Assembly: GCA_022494885.1 (NCBI GenBank)
Contig: JAGVSM010004552.1
Location: 1-64,000 of the forward strand
Reading direction: 5' to 3'
DNA length: 64,000 nucleotides
Source of the DNA: Micrasema longulum
Taxonomy: Eukaryota; Arthropoda; Insecta; Trichoptera; Brachycentridae
Positions 1 to 11,034 of the stretch are shown here, in pieces. A program made the position numbers and the translations under genes. Within the stretch, counting starts at the first letter, position 1. Each line of letters opens with the position of its first letter. The notes below the pieces were generated by a model. It was not told the DNA's origin and did not search any database. It saw only the letters and a list, made by a program, of their open reading frames with translations.

Positions 1-488
1 CACAAATAACTGTCCACGTTCTTAAAAACATGCTAAGCATTTGAGCGATCACAATGAACAATAATAAACATGCTTAAGTTATCGCAGTCATAAGTCAACG
101 CTTGTGTAATTTCTAAGTCAACGCTCGTGTCGGTTTGTTTTTTGTTTTCCTCGTAAATAAATACAGTTCACTGGCGAAAAATCGGCGTTCATTTTAAAAA
201 ATAATTCAATATATTGCATTTGCAAAATAGTAAGGAGCATCTCATACAAAAAAGTGAAAATTAAACAACAATTACTATGGCAACTGCTTTTCTTGACATT
301 TGGCTTGGCAACCAACCGCCGGCTAAATGCAATAAATAGGGTGATAAATAATGAACAAAAAAAGAAAAAAAAGCTGTTTTTGAATATTTTCTATATTTCA
401 TCCTCATCATTCCCTTTCCGCACTTAATGGTGCATAGAGTACTGCAGCGGTAAACCAATCGCAGCGTATCTTGATAATTTTTTTGTAA

Positions 489-570
489 CATGAAGGTAAG
501 ATGATCAGTCTCACGCTTCATATACCAGTCCGTGGACTATGAAATATTTTTAGTATAAAAACACCCTTTG
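489..570 (-). mobile_element. SINE-A tail fragment
   Basis: Matches the 3' body of the SINE-A family (full copy at 47742). The shared blocks are the CAGTC-TCACGCTTCA segment, GTCCGTGGACTATGAAATAT and AAAAACACC. Only the tail remains; the tRNA-like head is missing. Bases 398-458 just upstream match the tail of a second SINE-like family (see 63425). The remainder of 1-490 is AT-rich with nothing I recognise. Confidence 0.6.
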
Positions 571-576
571 AAAGCA

Positions 577-1129
577 TACATTAATTTGACATTACTTCTT
601 TCTACTAAATCAATCTGTGATGTTTATTTTGTGGTATATTGAGAGTCAATTAGATTAATGCAAGAAAAAGGATTGAAATCGATAAATAAAACTATCTGCA
701 TATGCTGACAAAGTGTAATGGGGTTCTATCCTCTTTGTCTACCCCTATGTGGAAATGACGCGATGGTTTGTCATTCTAAAAAAGCTAAATAAATAATAAA
801 AATAAAAATGGCTGCTTTTAGACATAAAATTATTTTCAAAAATCTTTTCCTGTTTTCAAAAGCCATTTTGAACTTTTAAAACTTTCTTTTAAACATCCCC
901 TCTCATGAGAATCATTCTGTCACGTTTCTGTCTTGATTTCTGCCATTTTTCCTTTTCAAAAACATAATTTGAATTTCAAAATAGCCAAGACGTCTCGAGA
1001 AAAGTTTAATAGTATTATATTTGAAGCACTTTACAGAAAACATTTCTTTTTAAATCATTATCATGGTTGTTTTGCTCATTTTTAACTATTTGTTGAGTAT
1101 TATTTTATTTTCATAACTTGTCATTCCCC
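577..1129. other. AT-rich stretch with an RTE 3'-end scrap
   Basis: No gene seen. Bases 716-775 (+) match the 3' untranslated end of the RTE elements in this window: GGTTCTATCCTCTTTGTC, TACCCC and GATGGTTTGT blocks, as at 1210-1255 in the opposite orientation. The rest is simple AT-rich sequence. Confidence 0.5.
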
Positions 1130-2312
1130 TTATGACCCCTGGGAAGTTTTAAATAAAGACACAAATAGAATACGTTTCATAACCCAGAAAAAAAAATGAA
1201 AACAACAACAACAAACCATCACGCCGTTTCCCCGAAGGGGTAGGCCGAGAGGATAGAACGCCACATCACTCTGTCTTTGTATACAGACTACGCCGATTAT
1301 TCCGAGTCTTGTCATGCCCTTCAAGTATTTGATAGACTTGGTCGTGCCATGTCTTTCTCGGCCTTCCTCGTTTTTTGGATCCATCAACATTCACATTGTA
1401 GATCCTTTTAGCCGTTCTTTCGCTGTCCATTCGCTCTACATGTCCAAACCAACTTTCTTGATTTGGTCGATAATGCATGTCTCAGCCTTACACAGTTCAC
1501 GGATCTCGCCATTTGTGCACCGCACCTATCATACATCGTTTTACTACACATTTGCCTAAAGGAATTGCATTTCAACAGCATTTAACCTACTTTCCTAATT
1601 ATTCTTCTAATTCCATACTTTGCTCCCATACATTAGAGTTGGCACTAGAACTCCACTGTGAACTGCTAGTTTTGCCTCCTGCGATAAACATTTCAGTGCA
1701 CCGTTCACCCTGTTCCTGGCACTCACTCTCCTTTCAATATCTTTCTCAGTCTTTTCATCCCTAGTAAACATAGTTCCCAGATACACAAATTCTTCTACCT
1801 GATTCAGAATATCTCCGTTCACACAGATCTCACATTTAGTTATAATTTCATCCTTTTCAAAAACCATCACTTTCGATTTATCAACATTCATGAGCATATC
1901 GCTTTTCTAGCATACATCGTCGACTTTTGTTACAAAGAATTGCAGGCCTTCGTTGCTGCTAGCAAGAAGCACGGCATCATCAGCATACAGAAGACGGTTA
2001 ACAGTTATGCCACTTATTTTTGCTCCCATTCTTAAATCTTTCAGTTCTTTCATACAGTTATCGATGTATATGTTGAACAACCATGGTGACATTTCACATA
2101 CCTGTTTGACTCTTTAAGGAATGTTAAACCACGATGTGAATGACCCATTCACCTTCACACATGCAGTGCTGTCCTTGTACAGTAACGCCATATCCCTTGC
2201 CAGGTAACCATTCACTCCACACTCCGATAAAACCTTTCACAATTTTTCTCTGTCAACTCTATCAAATGCCTTTTGCAGATCGACAAATGCGCAAAAAAGT
2301 TTCTGGTGTTTA
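1130..2312 (-). mobile_element. RTE-type LINE, 3' half of reverse transcriptase to tail (broken)
   Basis: Read on the minus strand from 2312 down, the order is that of an RTE-clade reverse transcriptase: FCAFVDLQKAFDRVDREKL (first catalytic Asp), MSPWLFNIYIDNCMKEL, LLYADDAVLLAS (catalytic YADD), then KSKVMVFEKDE, FVYLGTMFTRD and the C-terminal GHVERMDSERTAKRIY and KRGRPRKTWHDQV. Internal stops (after REKL, after WFNIP) and frame changes near 1900 and 1500 make it a pseudogene. The 5' half and endonuclease are missing beyond 2312. The 3' end carries a short run of TTG/TTTTC repeats. It lies just upstream of the first spondin exon. Confidence 0.9.
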
Positions 2313-2506
2313 GCCATTTAGCGATCGTTAAAAAAATACAATAAGAAAAACCATCTAGAAAAGTAAATTGTACATGCGTATAAGCGATGGAAAATTTATT
2401 TTGAAAAGTGAAAATACATAAAATATTGACATATTTCTATTTATTTTTTACCCCACAAAAAAAAAACAGTGAATTTGAAGATTTACTTGACTATTTTTCT
2501 ACACAG

Positions 2507-2715
2507 GACAAAGTCATGGTCCAGCATTCTCCATCTTCCGTTTGGGTTCCCTGGCATCTTCTGGTCTCCGAAGGTTTGCCGAGAGGGGGGATCCACGCGG
2601 CTTGGCAGCCCTGGAGAAGGATGTAGCCGTCTTTGACCAGTTCACAGCGGAGAGTATCAAAACCGGACGAGGGCAGACGGAGCAAGAGTTTTTTGTTGAT
2701 GGAAATCATACAATG
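2507..2715 (+). CDS. Spondin_N-domain protein, internal exon (first one in window)
   Basis: This exon encodes the first half of a Spondin_N domain, found in secreted extracellular-matrix proteins of the F-spondin/M-spondin group. The sequence reads SIFRLGSLASSGLRRFAERG and continues DPRGLAALE; the run of a hydrophobic-R-L-G, LAS-GLRRFAERGDPRGL is the family's conserved helix. It ends VDGNHTM, with an N-H-T sequon. The acceptor is the pyrimidine-rich tract ending ACACAG at 2506 and the donor is GTAATA at 2716. The exon opens with two bases completing a codon (phase 1) and ends in phase 0, matching the next exon at 10811. The start codon, signal peptide and first domain strand must lie upstream of the window; the DNA to the left is an RTE retroelement. 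The codon choice is richer in G+C than the flanks. The family call is firm; the exact orthologue is not. Confidence 0.9.
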
Positions 2716-3420
2716 GTAATAAATAAATAATGTAAATGAGGGCTAGATTTTTTACCGCCCGTCCGCTCTTTAACCACATGTACTGTTATATTTTTTTGTT
2801 TCTTTTATTAATAAAACATATTATACAAAAAGAACTTATTATACTCCCAGGAGTTATTAAAAAACTCATTTGGGACCGTATATAACAAAAATCATTTTTA
2901 TGACAATACATAATATCATACATTTTTTTTTTTTTATTATTATATTGAAAACATATTATACATAATTATATACAATATTCCCAAGGAGTTTTTTTTTTTT
3001 AAAACTCATTTAGGGACATACAGATAACAAATTTATTTAAAGACGTTTTTAAATTTTAAACTATAATATTATTTACAAAAGCAGAAAAATTAAAATTATG
3101 ATATACTACAAATTAAAAAGGGTATGAAAAATACTTGAAAATAACAAAATAAACAGAATACTAGGCATGGAAATAAATTCAAATAATGTTTACATTATGC
3201 AATCTGGGAAAGAAAATTGAAAAAGTTTAAAAATTACATGGATGTATATATACATACTGAACTAGTACAAAATAAAATCATTTTTTATAATTAACAAAAT
3301 ATGCGCACACCCAATACAGGTTAATTTTTTTTATCATATTGAATAGATCAGAAATAGTAAGAAAACATTATATTTATAAGAGACATAAAACATAGTACTT
3401 TACACCATCTATATAACTTA
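2716..3420. other. Start of spondin intron 1; no gene
   Basis: AT-rich intronic sequence with long A and T runs and two similar blocks reading CTCCCAGGAGT / CCCAAGGAGT followed by AAAACTCATTT (about 2845 and 2980), probably fragments of one repeat. I see no coding potential. Confidence 0.5.
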
Positions 3421-3422
3421 CA

Positions 3423-3641
3423 TTAATAACTATCACTATCAAAAAGATTTACGTAATATTTTTTGATTACGACACTTCTGGATTTTCTATTCGACTTTTC
3501 GTGTTTCAGCTCATCGGGCAATTTACTAAATACGGAATGGCCCATATTCCAGAGACCTTTTGCAAAACTTTGTTGAGCGAAACTTATACACGTGAAGATT
3601 CCCCAAGTAACGCGTATTGTAAATGTGAATATCACGACCAA
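3423..3641 (-). mobile_element. Non-LTR retrotransposon C-terminal fragment
   Basis: The frame ends NMGHSVFSKLPDELKHEKSN, then RKSRSVVIKKYYVNLFD and stop. Phrases of the type 'F..LP.ELK......F......L' are the C-terminal tail after the thumb in Jockey/CR1-like reverse transcriptases. A near relative lies at 26639-26777 on the other strand (NKLPDDLRHEKLNKKSRSVA). Only the last 30-40 residues are clearly homologous. Confidence 0.65.
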
Positions 3642-4033
3642 ATGTGTATTTTAAATTTGTGTGAGCAGAAAGGTTTATGAGATTCAAAACCGTATTGCTT
3701 ATGTTATCTAGCTCCTGTTATAATAACACTATCCGTAATAAAAATAATTTAAATCCGTTTAGACGGGGACAATACAATATTGTTCTGTCCCATGACTCAA
3801 CCTTTATCGCGTGTAAAGTGTAATTTCTAGGACAATGCATTTTATGTATTTAATTTGATTTAACACTTTATATACAGGGCGGGCATATTGACTTTAGGTG
3901 ATTTTTTCCGACCTACACAAACCGTTCAGTTCAAGAAAATTTCGCAGTCTATTGACATTTCTTTGTGGAACTGCATTTTAATTATAATAATAAAAATACG
4001 TACATAGTTTTTTGTACTTTTATTTCTAATTTT

Positions 4034-4078
4034 TACCAGTTACCGGGTTTCGTCGTGTCCAACATCGTCAGACTGGTA
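4034..4078 (-). ncRNA. Hammerhead ribozyme motif, Penelope-type (minimal stem III)
   Basis: On the minus strand the 45 nt read TACCAGT, CTGACGA, a 13-nt stem-loop II region (GTTG/CGAC around GACA), GAAA, CCCGG, TA, ACTGGTA. Every invariant core base is present: CUGANGA, GAAA and a cleavage triplet ending UA. Helix I is seven perfect pairs (TACCAGT with ACTGGTA). Helix III is reduced to two or three pairs, the form described for hammerheads in Penelope-like retroelements, which are thought to act as dimers. Cleavage is predicted just before ACTGGTA. It lies within a roughly 130-bp repeat (3975-4105). Ribozyme activity is inferred. Confidence 0.72.
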
Positions 4079-4262
4079 GGAGACTAAACAAATTTCTATG
4101 TTATATACAATTGCAAGCGGGGGTTGTAAATCATGATTTTAAATAATTATAGGAATAAACGAGTTTGAATTAAAAATATTTAACTATAAAGTAAAAACAA
4201 TTGTACGAATTTAAGTTTTGTTTGGGTGTATAAAATAAAAACAGATGATAAATATGTAATTT

Positions 4263-4553
4263 TTGTATTGTAATGGTATCTACGCAGGTCTACCAATAAA
4301 TAAAATGACTCGCCTACAGTCTGTATTGAATGCCGCAGCGAGAATTATTTTTAGGATCTCTAGGTTCAGTCCACTATTTCGGGAATTACACTGGCTACGT
4401 TTTCCACAGAAGGTGGAATACAAACTCTGTTGGCTTATGTGTAAGTCACTGCACAACTCTGCTCCAGAATATCTAAGGGAACTCTGCATTCCAGATAAAC
4501 TAGCTGACATACGTCATCAGCTACATCTACGTCAAAAGAAAAAGTTATTTTAA
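4263..4553 (+). mobile_element. CR1-like LINE, reverse-transcriptase thumb fragment
   Basis: An open frame reads YCNGIYAGLPINKMTRLQSV, LNAAARIIFRISRF, LFRELHWLRFPQKVEYKLC and SAPEYLRELC. This is the typical C-terminal region of CR1-type reverse transcriptases ('DYCN.l..GLP......LQ.VqNaAARl', 'LHWLP...RI.yKl'). The frame stays open to a stop at 4551-4553, so the copy is fairly young, but it is truncated on both sides. It is enclosed by inverted copies of a hammerhead-bearing repeat (3975-4105 and 4775-4890). Confidence 0.85.
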
Positions 4554-4806
4554 AATATTTAAAATTTCAAGTTTTTCTAATTTTTTACCTTTGCTGCATG
4601 TGTGAAGGAATTTAACATTTGTATTTTTTATCAAAAATATGATTTTAGTCAAATAAGTGATTTAGTAAACATGGAGTTTTCTTTGTTAATCCTAGTTTTG
4701 AATAACCTTCCCGTTCGGTCCACGTATTCGGCTTCGCATGAACCGCAGCATAATAAATATAAGCCGGCAGAATAGTATATAACATAGAAATTTGTTTCGT
4801 CTCCCT

Positions 4807-4847
4807 CCAGTCTGACGATGTCGGTCATGACAAAACTCGGGCACTGG
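4807..4847 (+). ncRNA. Degenerate hammerhead motif, inverted partner of 4034-4078
   Basis: Plus-strand sequence keeps helix I (CCAGT with ACTGG) and CTGACGA plus a TGTC/GACA stem II, but G12 of the core is A (ACAAAAC instead of ACGAAAC) and the cleavage region reads TCGGGC rather than CCGGTA. These changes should abolish cleavage. The surrounding 115 bp (4775-4890) is an inverted copy of 3975-4105. Confidence 0.55.
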
Positions 4848-4899
4848 TAAAAATTATAAATAAAAGTGGAATAAAACTATGTACGTAATTTTTTTTTTA

Positions 4900-5795
4900 T
4901 AATTGTCTGTAGTAGGGGCGAACCGTCTAAATAACCGATTATGCACAGCTTACCATTACATTTGACTTTCTTTAATAATGTTTTATGGTAACCGTGTTTA
5001 TGGGAAAATAAATAAAACAATTGTTATTTATCATGAATTATTACCACCGTTTATATCTCCCCACAAAAATATCTATAAAGTGCACCCAGCCCGTTTTCAA
5101 TGAACGATGAAACTAGCCGATTATCTCAGCTAATTTCTCCATACAAAAAAGTACACAATATTTTATGTCTTTTACCTAGTCACATTTTTATAGTATTTAA
5201 ACAAGATTGCTTGAACTTGAATATTCTGTATACGGAAACTAATATTCCGTACAATGAAAGCATCCACTCCTTTCCCGAAACTGTTCTTAAAGACTGAGTC
5301 TTTCTTTAGTTTCGCATATCAATATCAATTTTTTTTTTAAAACTAATTAAGCGAAAATTTAATATTTTTTTACAATCAAACCGCGAAAATAACAAAACAA
5401 ATAAACTCCGTACAATAATACTCCGTAATATTCCGTACAATATTTCCGGAGAACTATTTTTCTTTGACATAAATGTTATGCATCACATAGGACATGTGGC
5501 GTTTGCAGTGGCCGTTTTCGGCATTATTCATTTTAAAAGGGATCGGCAAGTACTCAGTGTTGACATTCAAATCAATAATAATGGAAATATCTGCTGAATG
5601 TCATTGTGGTATTTTTTAATAAACTTTTGTACAAGTATTGTATCAAAATAGTATAGAATAAAGCTAAGCATATCACGTGGTCAATAATATTTGTTGTCTG
5701 AGTTGATTTTTACCGAACCAAAGAAAAAAATAGTCATTATATCAGTATGTAAGTCAGATCACGTTACCTTCTAAGAGTACGAATTATGGAAGTTG
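4900..5795. other. Spondin intron 1, no gene
   Basis: AT-rich intron. The motif CTCCGTACAATA / TTCCGTACAATA occurs three to four times between 5245 and 5440. One short open frame at 5100-5297 has no recognisable domain and I take it as chance. Confidence 0.4.
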
Positions 5796-5799
5796 AGTG

Positions 5800-6216
5800 T
5801 GTGGAGCTCCTACCCCAGTTAGAGATTGACAGAGGACACGAGGTTGCTGTTTAATTCGTATTTATTACATGGCAAATAAATAATGATTTAAATTATGTCG
5901 CGCGAATGTTACGGCGATGAGGTGTTGAACTGACGGTACTGGGACTCGACTGGAGCTGACCGGGCGTTACCACGCCCTGTGGTCTCTTTATAGGTGACGT
6001 TCTTTTGTTTTTCATATCTCCACGGTAGGAACGATGATGATGCTAATGTTCTGCAGAACAATGCTCTCGCCGTTATGTGCAATACTGTTAGACTTGCAGA
6101 ATATGATGTATTTTATTCAATGTAAAACGATGATTTGCTTTTTCGGTCATCGCACTATATTTTAGGTGAAATGATTTAACACGTGTGTGCGTCATCAACG
6201 GATTATGTACTCCACA
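5800..6216 (-). mobile_element. Solo LTR (copy 1)
   Basis: On the minus strand this 417-bp unit begins TGTGGAG and ends CTCCACA, i.e. TG...CA termini in a 7-bp inverted repeat. It is homologous to 53633-54108 on the other strand. Shared blocks are GATGAC-CACACACGTG near the start, a TATAAAGAGACC promoter-like box, CGCGACA/ATAAT, a CATGTAATAAATACG-type polyadenylation region and CTCTAACTGGGGT near the end. No gag or pol lies beside it, so it is a solo LTR. I could not find an intact target-site duplication. Confidence 0.65.
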
Positions 6217-6239
6217 TAAGTAACACAAAATGATCCAAA

Positions 6240-7445
6240 TACGCTGAAATAAGGGTATTTTTTTATTTTTTATTTATATATTTGGACCCCTGTATTTAGT
6301 AGTAGCCTTACGTGTAATGTACAAAGCTAAGGTACTTGGAGAAAAAAAAGTTTTTGTTTATCTTGGAAATGGGATGTTTGATCATTGATTTTGGTTTATT
6401 ACCTTTATGAGTCCAATCACCATTGTTGCAAAGTCCAAGAACAATGGCGCGTGATAACTACTTTTAACGACAGTGTGGATATCTGTTAAGGATATTCCAT
6501 CTTTCCTGCATTCTGCTTCAAGATTATGGCGTTGTAAACTGAAAAATGGGCACTGAAAAAACAGATATTCGATACTCTGTGAAGAAATATCATTGCATGG
6601 ATAATAGTCATCATTCATAAATTTAAACCTATATAGGTAACTTCTCATAGCCCCGTGTCGGGTAAAAATTTGGGTCATTTCGAAAGTACTTGGGTGATGA
6701 CGACGGAAGTTTGCTGCATCAGCCAGCATTGGGAAAATCATATGAGTGATTTTACCCGTAGAAAAAGCTGCGTAATGATCCTTCCAACGCTGCTGCGTAT
6801 TTTGTTTTATAAAAAGGTGCCGTTCTTTTACTATTTGCGGCTCTTGCTAGTTCATCTGCTCTCTCATTTCCCACGATACCAGCATAATGTTTGGATAATT
6901 TATGTAGCGCCATTTTTGTGAAAATCCCCTCAAGGGCGCTGTCCTCTTATCCAGCATATTTGAAAAATCATCCGTCTGATTTTTAGATGCTTAATTTTAC
7001 TCTGAATATTGACAATTAATGGATTTATCGACCGAGTATCAGTTATAGCTTGAACGCCCGAGCGATAATTTGATAATATTTGTTCAATAACCCACCTCTC
7101 TGATGGTTTTTTAATAACCAATCGAGAGCTTCTCGTATTGCGAGTAGTTCAGCCTGAAAAACTGAGAAGAAATTGTCTAATTTAAATATTCTGCCTGGTA
7201 ATTCTTTATCACTCTCAATATGAACGAATGCCGCTCCCGCTTTACCGTCGAGCAGGCTACCATCCGCAAAGATTTTTATTTCATTGGGAGCATAAGGAGG
7301 TATATCTTTGACAAGTAAAATAACACTTTCGGGAATCCTTTCACACGGGTGAGATAAATCAAAATAGTTTGCAGTTTCTTGATACTTGCGATCATCTGGA
7401 ATGGAATACAGCTTACCAAATTTCTTGACATTTAAAATTAAATAA
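6240..7445 (-). mobile_element. I/R1-like LINE with RNase H, 3' part (copy 1)
   Basis: Minus strand, from 7445 down: CERIPESVILLVKDIPP, then the RNase H motif IFADGSLLDGKAGAAFVHIE (first Asp), FFSVFQAELLAIREALDW (Glu), then AGIVGNERADELARAA (final His/Asp region). It is followed by GHG/RHGAMRSYLYRF, CNDISSQSIEYLFFQCPFF (C-terminal Cys/His zinc knuckle) and a stop near 6384. Frames are broken at about 6760 and 7110. The 3' tail runs to about 6240. It is closely matched by 36245-37130. RNase H plus terminal knuckle points to the I, R1 or LOA groups. Confidence 0.85.
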
Positions 7446-8040
7446 GAGTATTACCGATGATGATGTATATACATATATTACATTTGTGTAACTTTTTACA
7501 ATTTTGTATTCTACATATATGCTTGCAATTTTGGGTAAAGAATATAAAAAAATACCATTCTAAAAACTTATTACTTGTAAAAATAAATTCTTACATTTTA
7601 AAATAATCATTCGACAATTGTTCAATAACTCATTTATAAGAACATTAATATAATTTATAAATCTTTGTCGTATCCTCTCAAAGCCTGGCAAAAAAGTGAC
7701 CGTTCTAAAACCACTAGACAAAACTGTAATTAATCAAACAGCGGGTTTCTCGTTAATTAAATTAAATTTAAGAAGCTAGAAGAAATCACGACAAATGTTG
7801 AATTTATAAAGTCAACTTCTTTAGTTTTTTTTAAAGCGAAAAAAGCGGTTTAAAATGTTAGATGGAAAATATTGTAATAAGTAAGATTTTGAACTTAAAT
7901 TTAAGAAATCGATTAAAACGGAAAATACTAACGTTGAATTTTTTTGATTTCTTACCCCTCTCAATATAAAACTTTTATAGATTTTATTTTAATATGAATA
8001 TTAAAATCAAACACTGCTTTAAGTCTACAAATTTATTTTA
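7446..8040. other. Spondin intron 1, AT-rich, no gene
   Basis: No coding or structured feature recognised; A+T-rich with many short homopolymer runs. Confidence 0.4.
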
Positions 8041-8042
8041 TC

Positions 8043-8135
8043 GGCCTCGTGATGTAATGGTCAGCGTATTTGCTTACCATGTAAGAGGTCTCTGGTTCGA
8101 TTCCCGACAAGGATGATATAAAATACTTATTATGT
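8043..8135 (+). mobile_element. SINE-A, tRNA-like head
   Basis: Begins GGCCTCGTGATGTAATGGTC (box A-like) and reaches GGTTCGATTCCCGACA (box B). The intervening part and tail resemble the fuller copy at 47742-47920. Its lack of a cloverleaf acceptor stem and its dispersed copies mark it as a SINE head and not a working tRNA gene. The next 600 bp (8136-8740) are AT-rich with nothing recognised. Confidence 0.7.
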
Positions 8136-8744
8136 GAAGATTAAGTCGACAAAAGTATCTTATAATATATGGTTATATAATTCTAGGTACTTTTTAAAAA
8201 TATTTTTTTACATTTTTATTAATAACAAATAAAAATATAATATTACAACTGAATACAATTTTTTAACATTAATCAAATACATATATTTACATTAAAGTTT
8301 CCTATTACGTAAAAGAAATAAACAATTCTTGTGGACTTAAGTAATAATTGAACGCATCGATAATTATGGTAAAAACTAATGGTTAAATTTAAGGCTAGGT
8401 GGTTACTTAGTAACAGGGAATTTAATTTGTTTTATTTGCGTTTTGAGTAAATTTATCGTCCATAAAAAAACAAGGTTAGCATTTATTGACAAACGTTTAT
8501 GTATTATGAAATTAATGAATGAATTTATAAACCTGTAGATAATTACTCTTGTTATTATATTGAGTGCTTTATGATATTAGTTGATTTAAATAGTATTTGA
8601 TTGTATTATATTATATATATCATGTACGTAAATAAATACATGAAACATACAGATATATTTATTTATTTGACAATAGGAGCCTTCATTACTATGCGCGTTG
8701 TTTTACCCATCACGTATACAGACTGTAAATACAAGTAAGAAGTT

Positions 8745-8885
8745 AATGAATAGAAAGTAGACAGCTGCTCAACTGTCGATATGTACAGAAAAATAGATCC
8801 ATATTATCCGAAGAAATCGTATTTAGCAAGCGAATTGCCCTATTGATAGGCGAATTCCGACTGGCATTTTGACGGTATCTGGGTG
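8745..8885 (-). mobile_element. Jockey-like LINE C-terminal scrap
   Basis: Minus-strand frame RYRQNASRNSPINRAIRLLN followed by DNMDLFFCTY resembles the 'R..SPI.R....N....DIF' ending of Jockey-like reverse transcriptases, as seen in the better copies at 39653 and 54893. It is short and interrupted on its 5' side by a SINE-C head (8886-8962). Confidence 0.55.
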
Positions 8886-8962
8886 CGTAAAACAGTGCAT
8901 GAGATTTCGCAACCTTCCGTATGTGAGTCAAGCGTCTTGACCACTGCACCACGGAGGCCCGC
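8886..8962 (-). mobile_element. SINE-C, tRNA-like head
   Basis: Minus strand reads GGGCCTCCGTGGTGCAGTGG (box A), TCAAGACGCTTGACTCACAT, ACGGAAGGTTGCG. It shares the TCAAGACGCTTGACTCAC block with the copies at 16894-17052 and 29735-29895. Box B has decayed. Confidence 0.65.
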
Positions 8963-9419
8963 AATATAATGATTTTTTTATAAATCTGTTGAAGAACACG
9001 GCAAAACATGTTTTATAAATCTAGTGTCAGTACAATTGAACGTAGTTATGCAGAAAGCAGCCAGTCCACAATTTTGAAAAAAAAAAGGTATTCGTGTTAT
9101 CGGATGCCGCAAGTTCTATGTTCTGCTAAAAACAGCCAGGCCGCTTTCATACAAAAAGCTTTAATCATCACCTTTTGATGATGATGATAAGTGTTGATCA
9201 CAAAAACGGCATTTCTCAATTTTCAGAAAACACCCACAGCACTAGGAAAATCTTACGGTATTCATGTTGATGGGAAGATTAATGCCTCCTGAAATCTAGT
9301 TCTCTTAAATTAATTAAAGTGGATTAATACATAAGTATTTTAATATTATAAAAATACATGTAATAAAAAAAACGTTTTAGTACAGAATGTCACCTCATGC
9401 ATTCAAAATTTGAATGAGG

Positions 9420-10745
9420 TATTATTCAATATTAGATCTGTCTGTTTTCTGCAAAATGCACTTCGAAAAAATCACCTTAATTCTAATACAAAATGAAAAT
9501 ATTTTTGATGTATGATTATTGGGAACATACAAACGGACCTTTTTCAGTATATTTGGATTATATATACTTCCAGAAATCAGCTTATAGAAATGTTTCACCA
9601 GAAAAACTTGACGACGAGATTCGAGGGTGCTGTAATCCAGCATCCCTATAATTTTATTTATTTATTATTTACATACAATATTACATTTTAGTAATTTTAA
9701 GACATTTTTGAAATTTTTTTTTTTTTTTACAGGACTCACCAAGCCAATGAGTATGGCTTGTCGGTAAAGATCCTTTACAATTAATCATATGATAGTCCTA
9801 CATGGTTTTATAATAATAATTACTACTAACTTAGATATAGGGAGCGAAAAAAAATATTTGAAATAGGGCGAAAATTGGAAAGATCTTCCACATCCCTGCT
9901 AGAAATAATGGTGGATAATTATTATTTTCTTTAAGATATAAGTATCGCAAAAATCGCTTTTGTACCTTCTCTGTTTGATGGGTGTGGTTTGATTCAGAAG
10001 GATCCTAAATTATGGAACAGGATTCTAGTATACAGCTGACTAGTGTATCATACAACGTGTTAATCACAGTAATATAATTGAAATATCTAGAGTTTCGAAG
10101 CACAAATCCAATCATCTTACTAGATTTATCTAGAACACTAGTAATATGGGACTTAAACGTGAAATTTGCTTACAAAATAATACCAGGATCTTTAATTTGG
10201 TAATTGCGTGGTAAAAGCACATTTTTCATTTTGTAAAGAAATAGAGATGTTTCTTTGGAGCAAGTATACGATATAACGCAACGTTTTGGTAAGCTAAAAG
10301 GTAATTTGTTAAATACAAACCAATGATTTGAAAATATTGCCATCGTCAGCAAAGAGAAGGTATTTGGAGTTTTTGATCGTCATTTATAAATAGAAGGAAA
10401 TGAAGAAGGCCCAGGTTGGATCCTTGAGGGATTCCAGAATTTGTGTTCTATTTAAAAGATGTGTGGTTCTCGTATGTAAAATACTATTGACGATAATGCA
10501 AATAACTTGATTTGAATGCCAAAAGCTTGGCAGTAAAACCAAATTTGTTTAATTTTTCAAGTAATACTCCGTGATCTACCTTATCAAAAGCCTTTTCAAA
10601 GTCGGTATATACAACATCTAGAGGTGATATCAATTTTATGGATGATTTTTTATGAAATTTTAGTTTTAATGTCAAAATACGGCGTTTATTGGCAAAAAAA
10701 TCTATTTTTGTACTTTTGGATTTTTTATAATGCAATTTCTCCCTA
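9420..10745 (-). mobile_element. Jockey-like LINE, reverse-transcriptase relic
   Basis: Minus strand: LDVVYTDFEKAFDKVDHGVL (first catalytic Asp), LLEKLNKFGF, a degraded GIPQGS-type block near 10430, then ISYTCSKETSLFLYKMKNVL and NYQIKDPGIIL, and finally LDYSTLESRRQVFLVKHFYK in the thumb region ending about 9422. Many frameshifts and stops; YADD is not preserved. A hairpin-like CAAGCC...GGCTTG (about 9738-9758) may belong to the 3' end of an element. It ends about 65 bp before spondin exon 2. Confidence 0.8.
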
Positions 10746-10810
10746 TTTTTCCTATTGTAATGTATTTGTACTGTAAAATTTTAATAATGCAATTATTATT
10801 TTATTTCTAG

Positions 10811-10915
10811 GTATCTGTTGTGTGTCGGATAGTTCCATCGCCTGACTGGTTTATTGGAGTTAGTGGTGTGGACTTGTGTAGCGAAGGAGAATGGATTGAA
10901 AATATCACTTTGCAC
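10811..10915 (+). CDS. Spondin_N-domain protein, exon 2 in window
   Basis: Thirty-five codons, phase 0 at both ends, carry the signature of the domain core: VSVVCRIVPSPDWFIGV, then DLCSEGEWIENITLH. The P-S-P-D-W-F-I/V-G-V block is the most conserved part of Spondin_N, and the two cysteines here fit the family pattern. N-I-T is a potential glycosylation site. The acceptor is TTTTATTTCTAG ending at 10810 and the donor is GTAAGG at 10916. It follows a gap of about 8.1 kb from the previous exon, filled with LINE, LTR and SINE relics, the nearest being a Jockey-like fragment on the other strand ending about 70 bp upstream. An intron this long with no intervening reading frame is normal for a large, repeat-rich arthropod genome. 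Confidence 0.92.
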
Positions 10916-11034
10916 GTAAGGACATAGTTACAAAAAAAATACAATACCTGAGAAATAATATTTACTGAAGAAACCCCAAATATAAAGAATGTCTTTTATT
11001 TTAATTAGTTTACAAAGAAAATTCAGGAATATAA

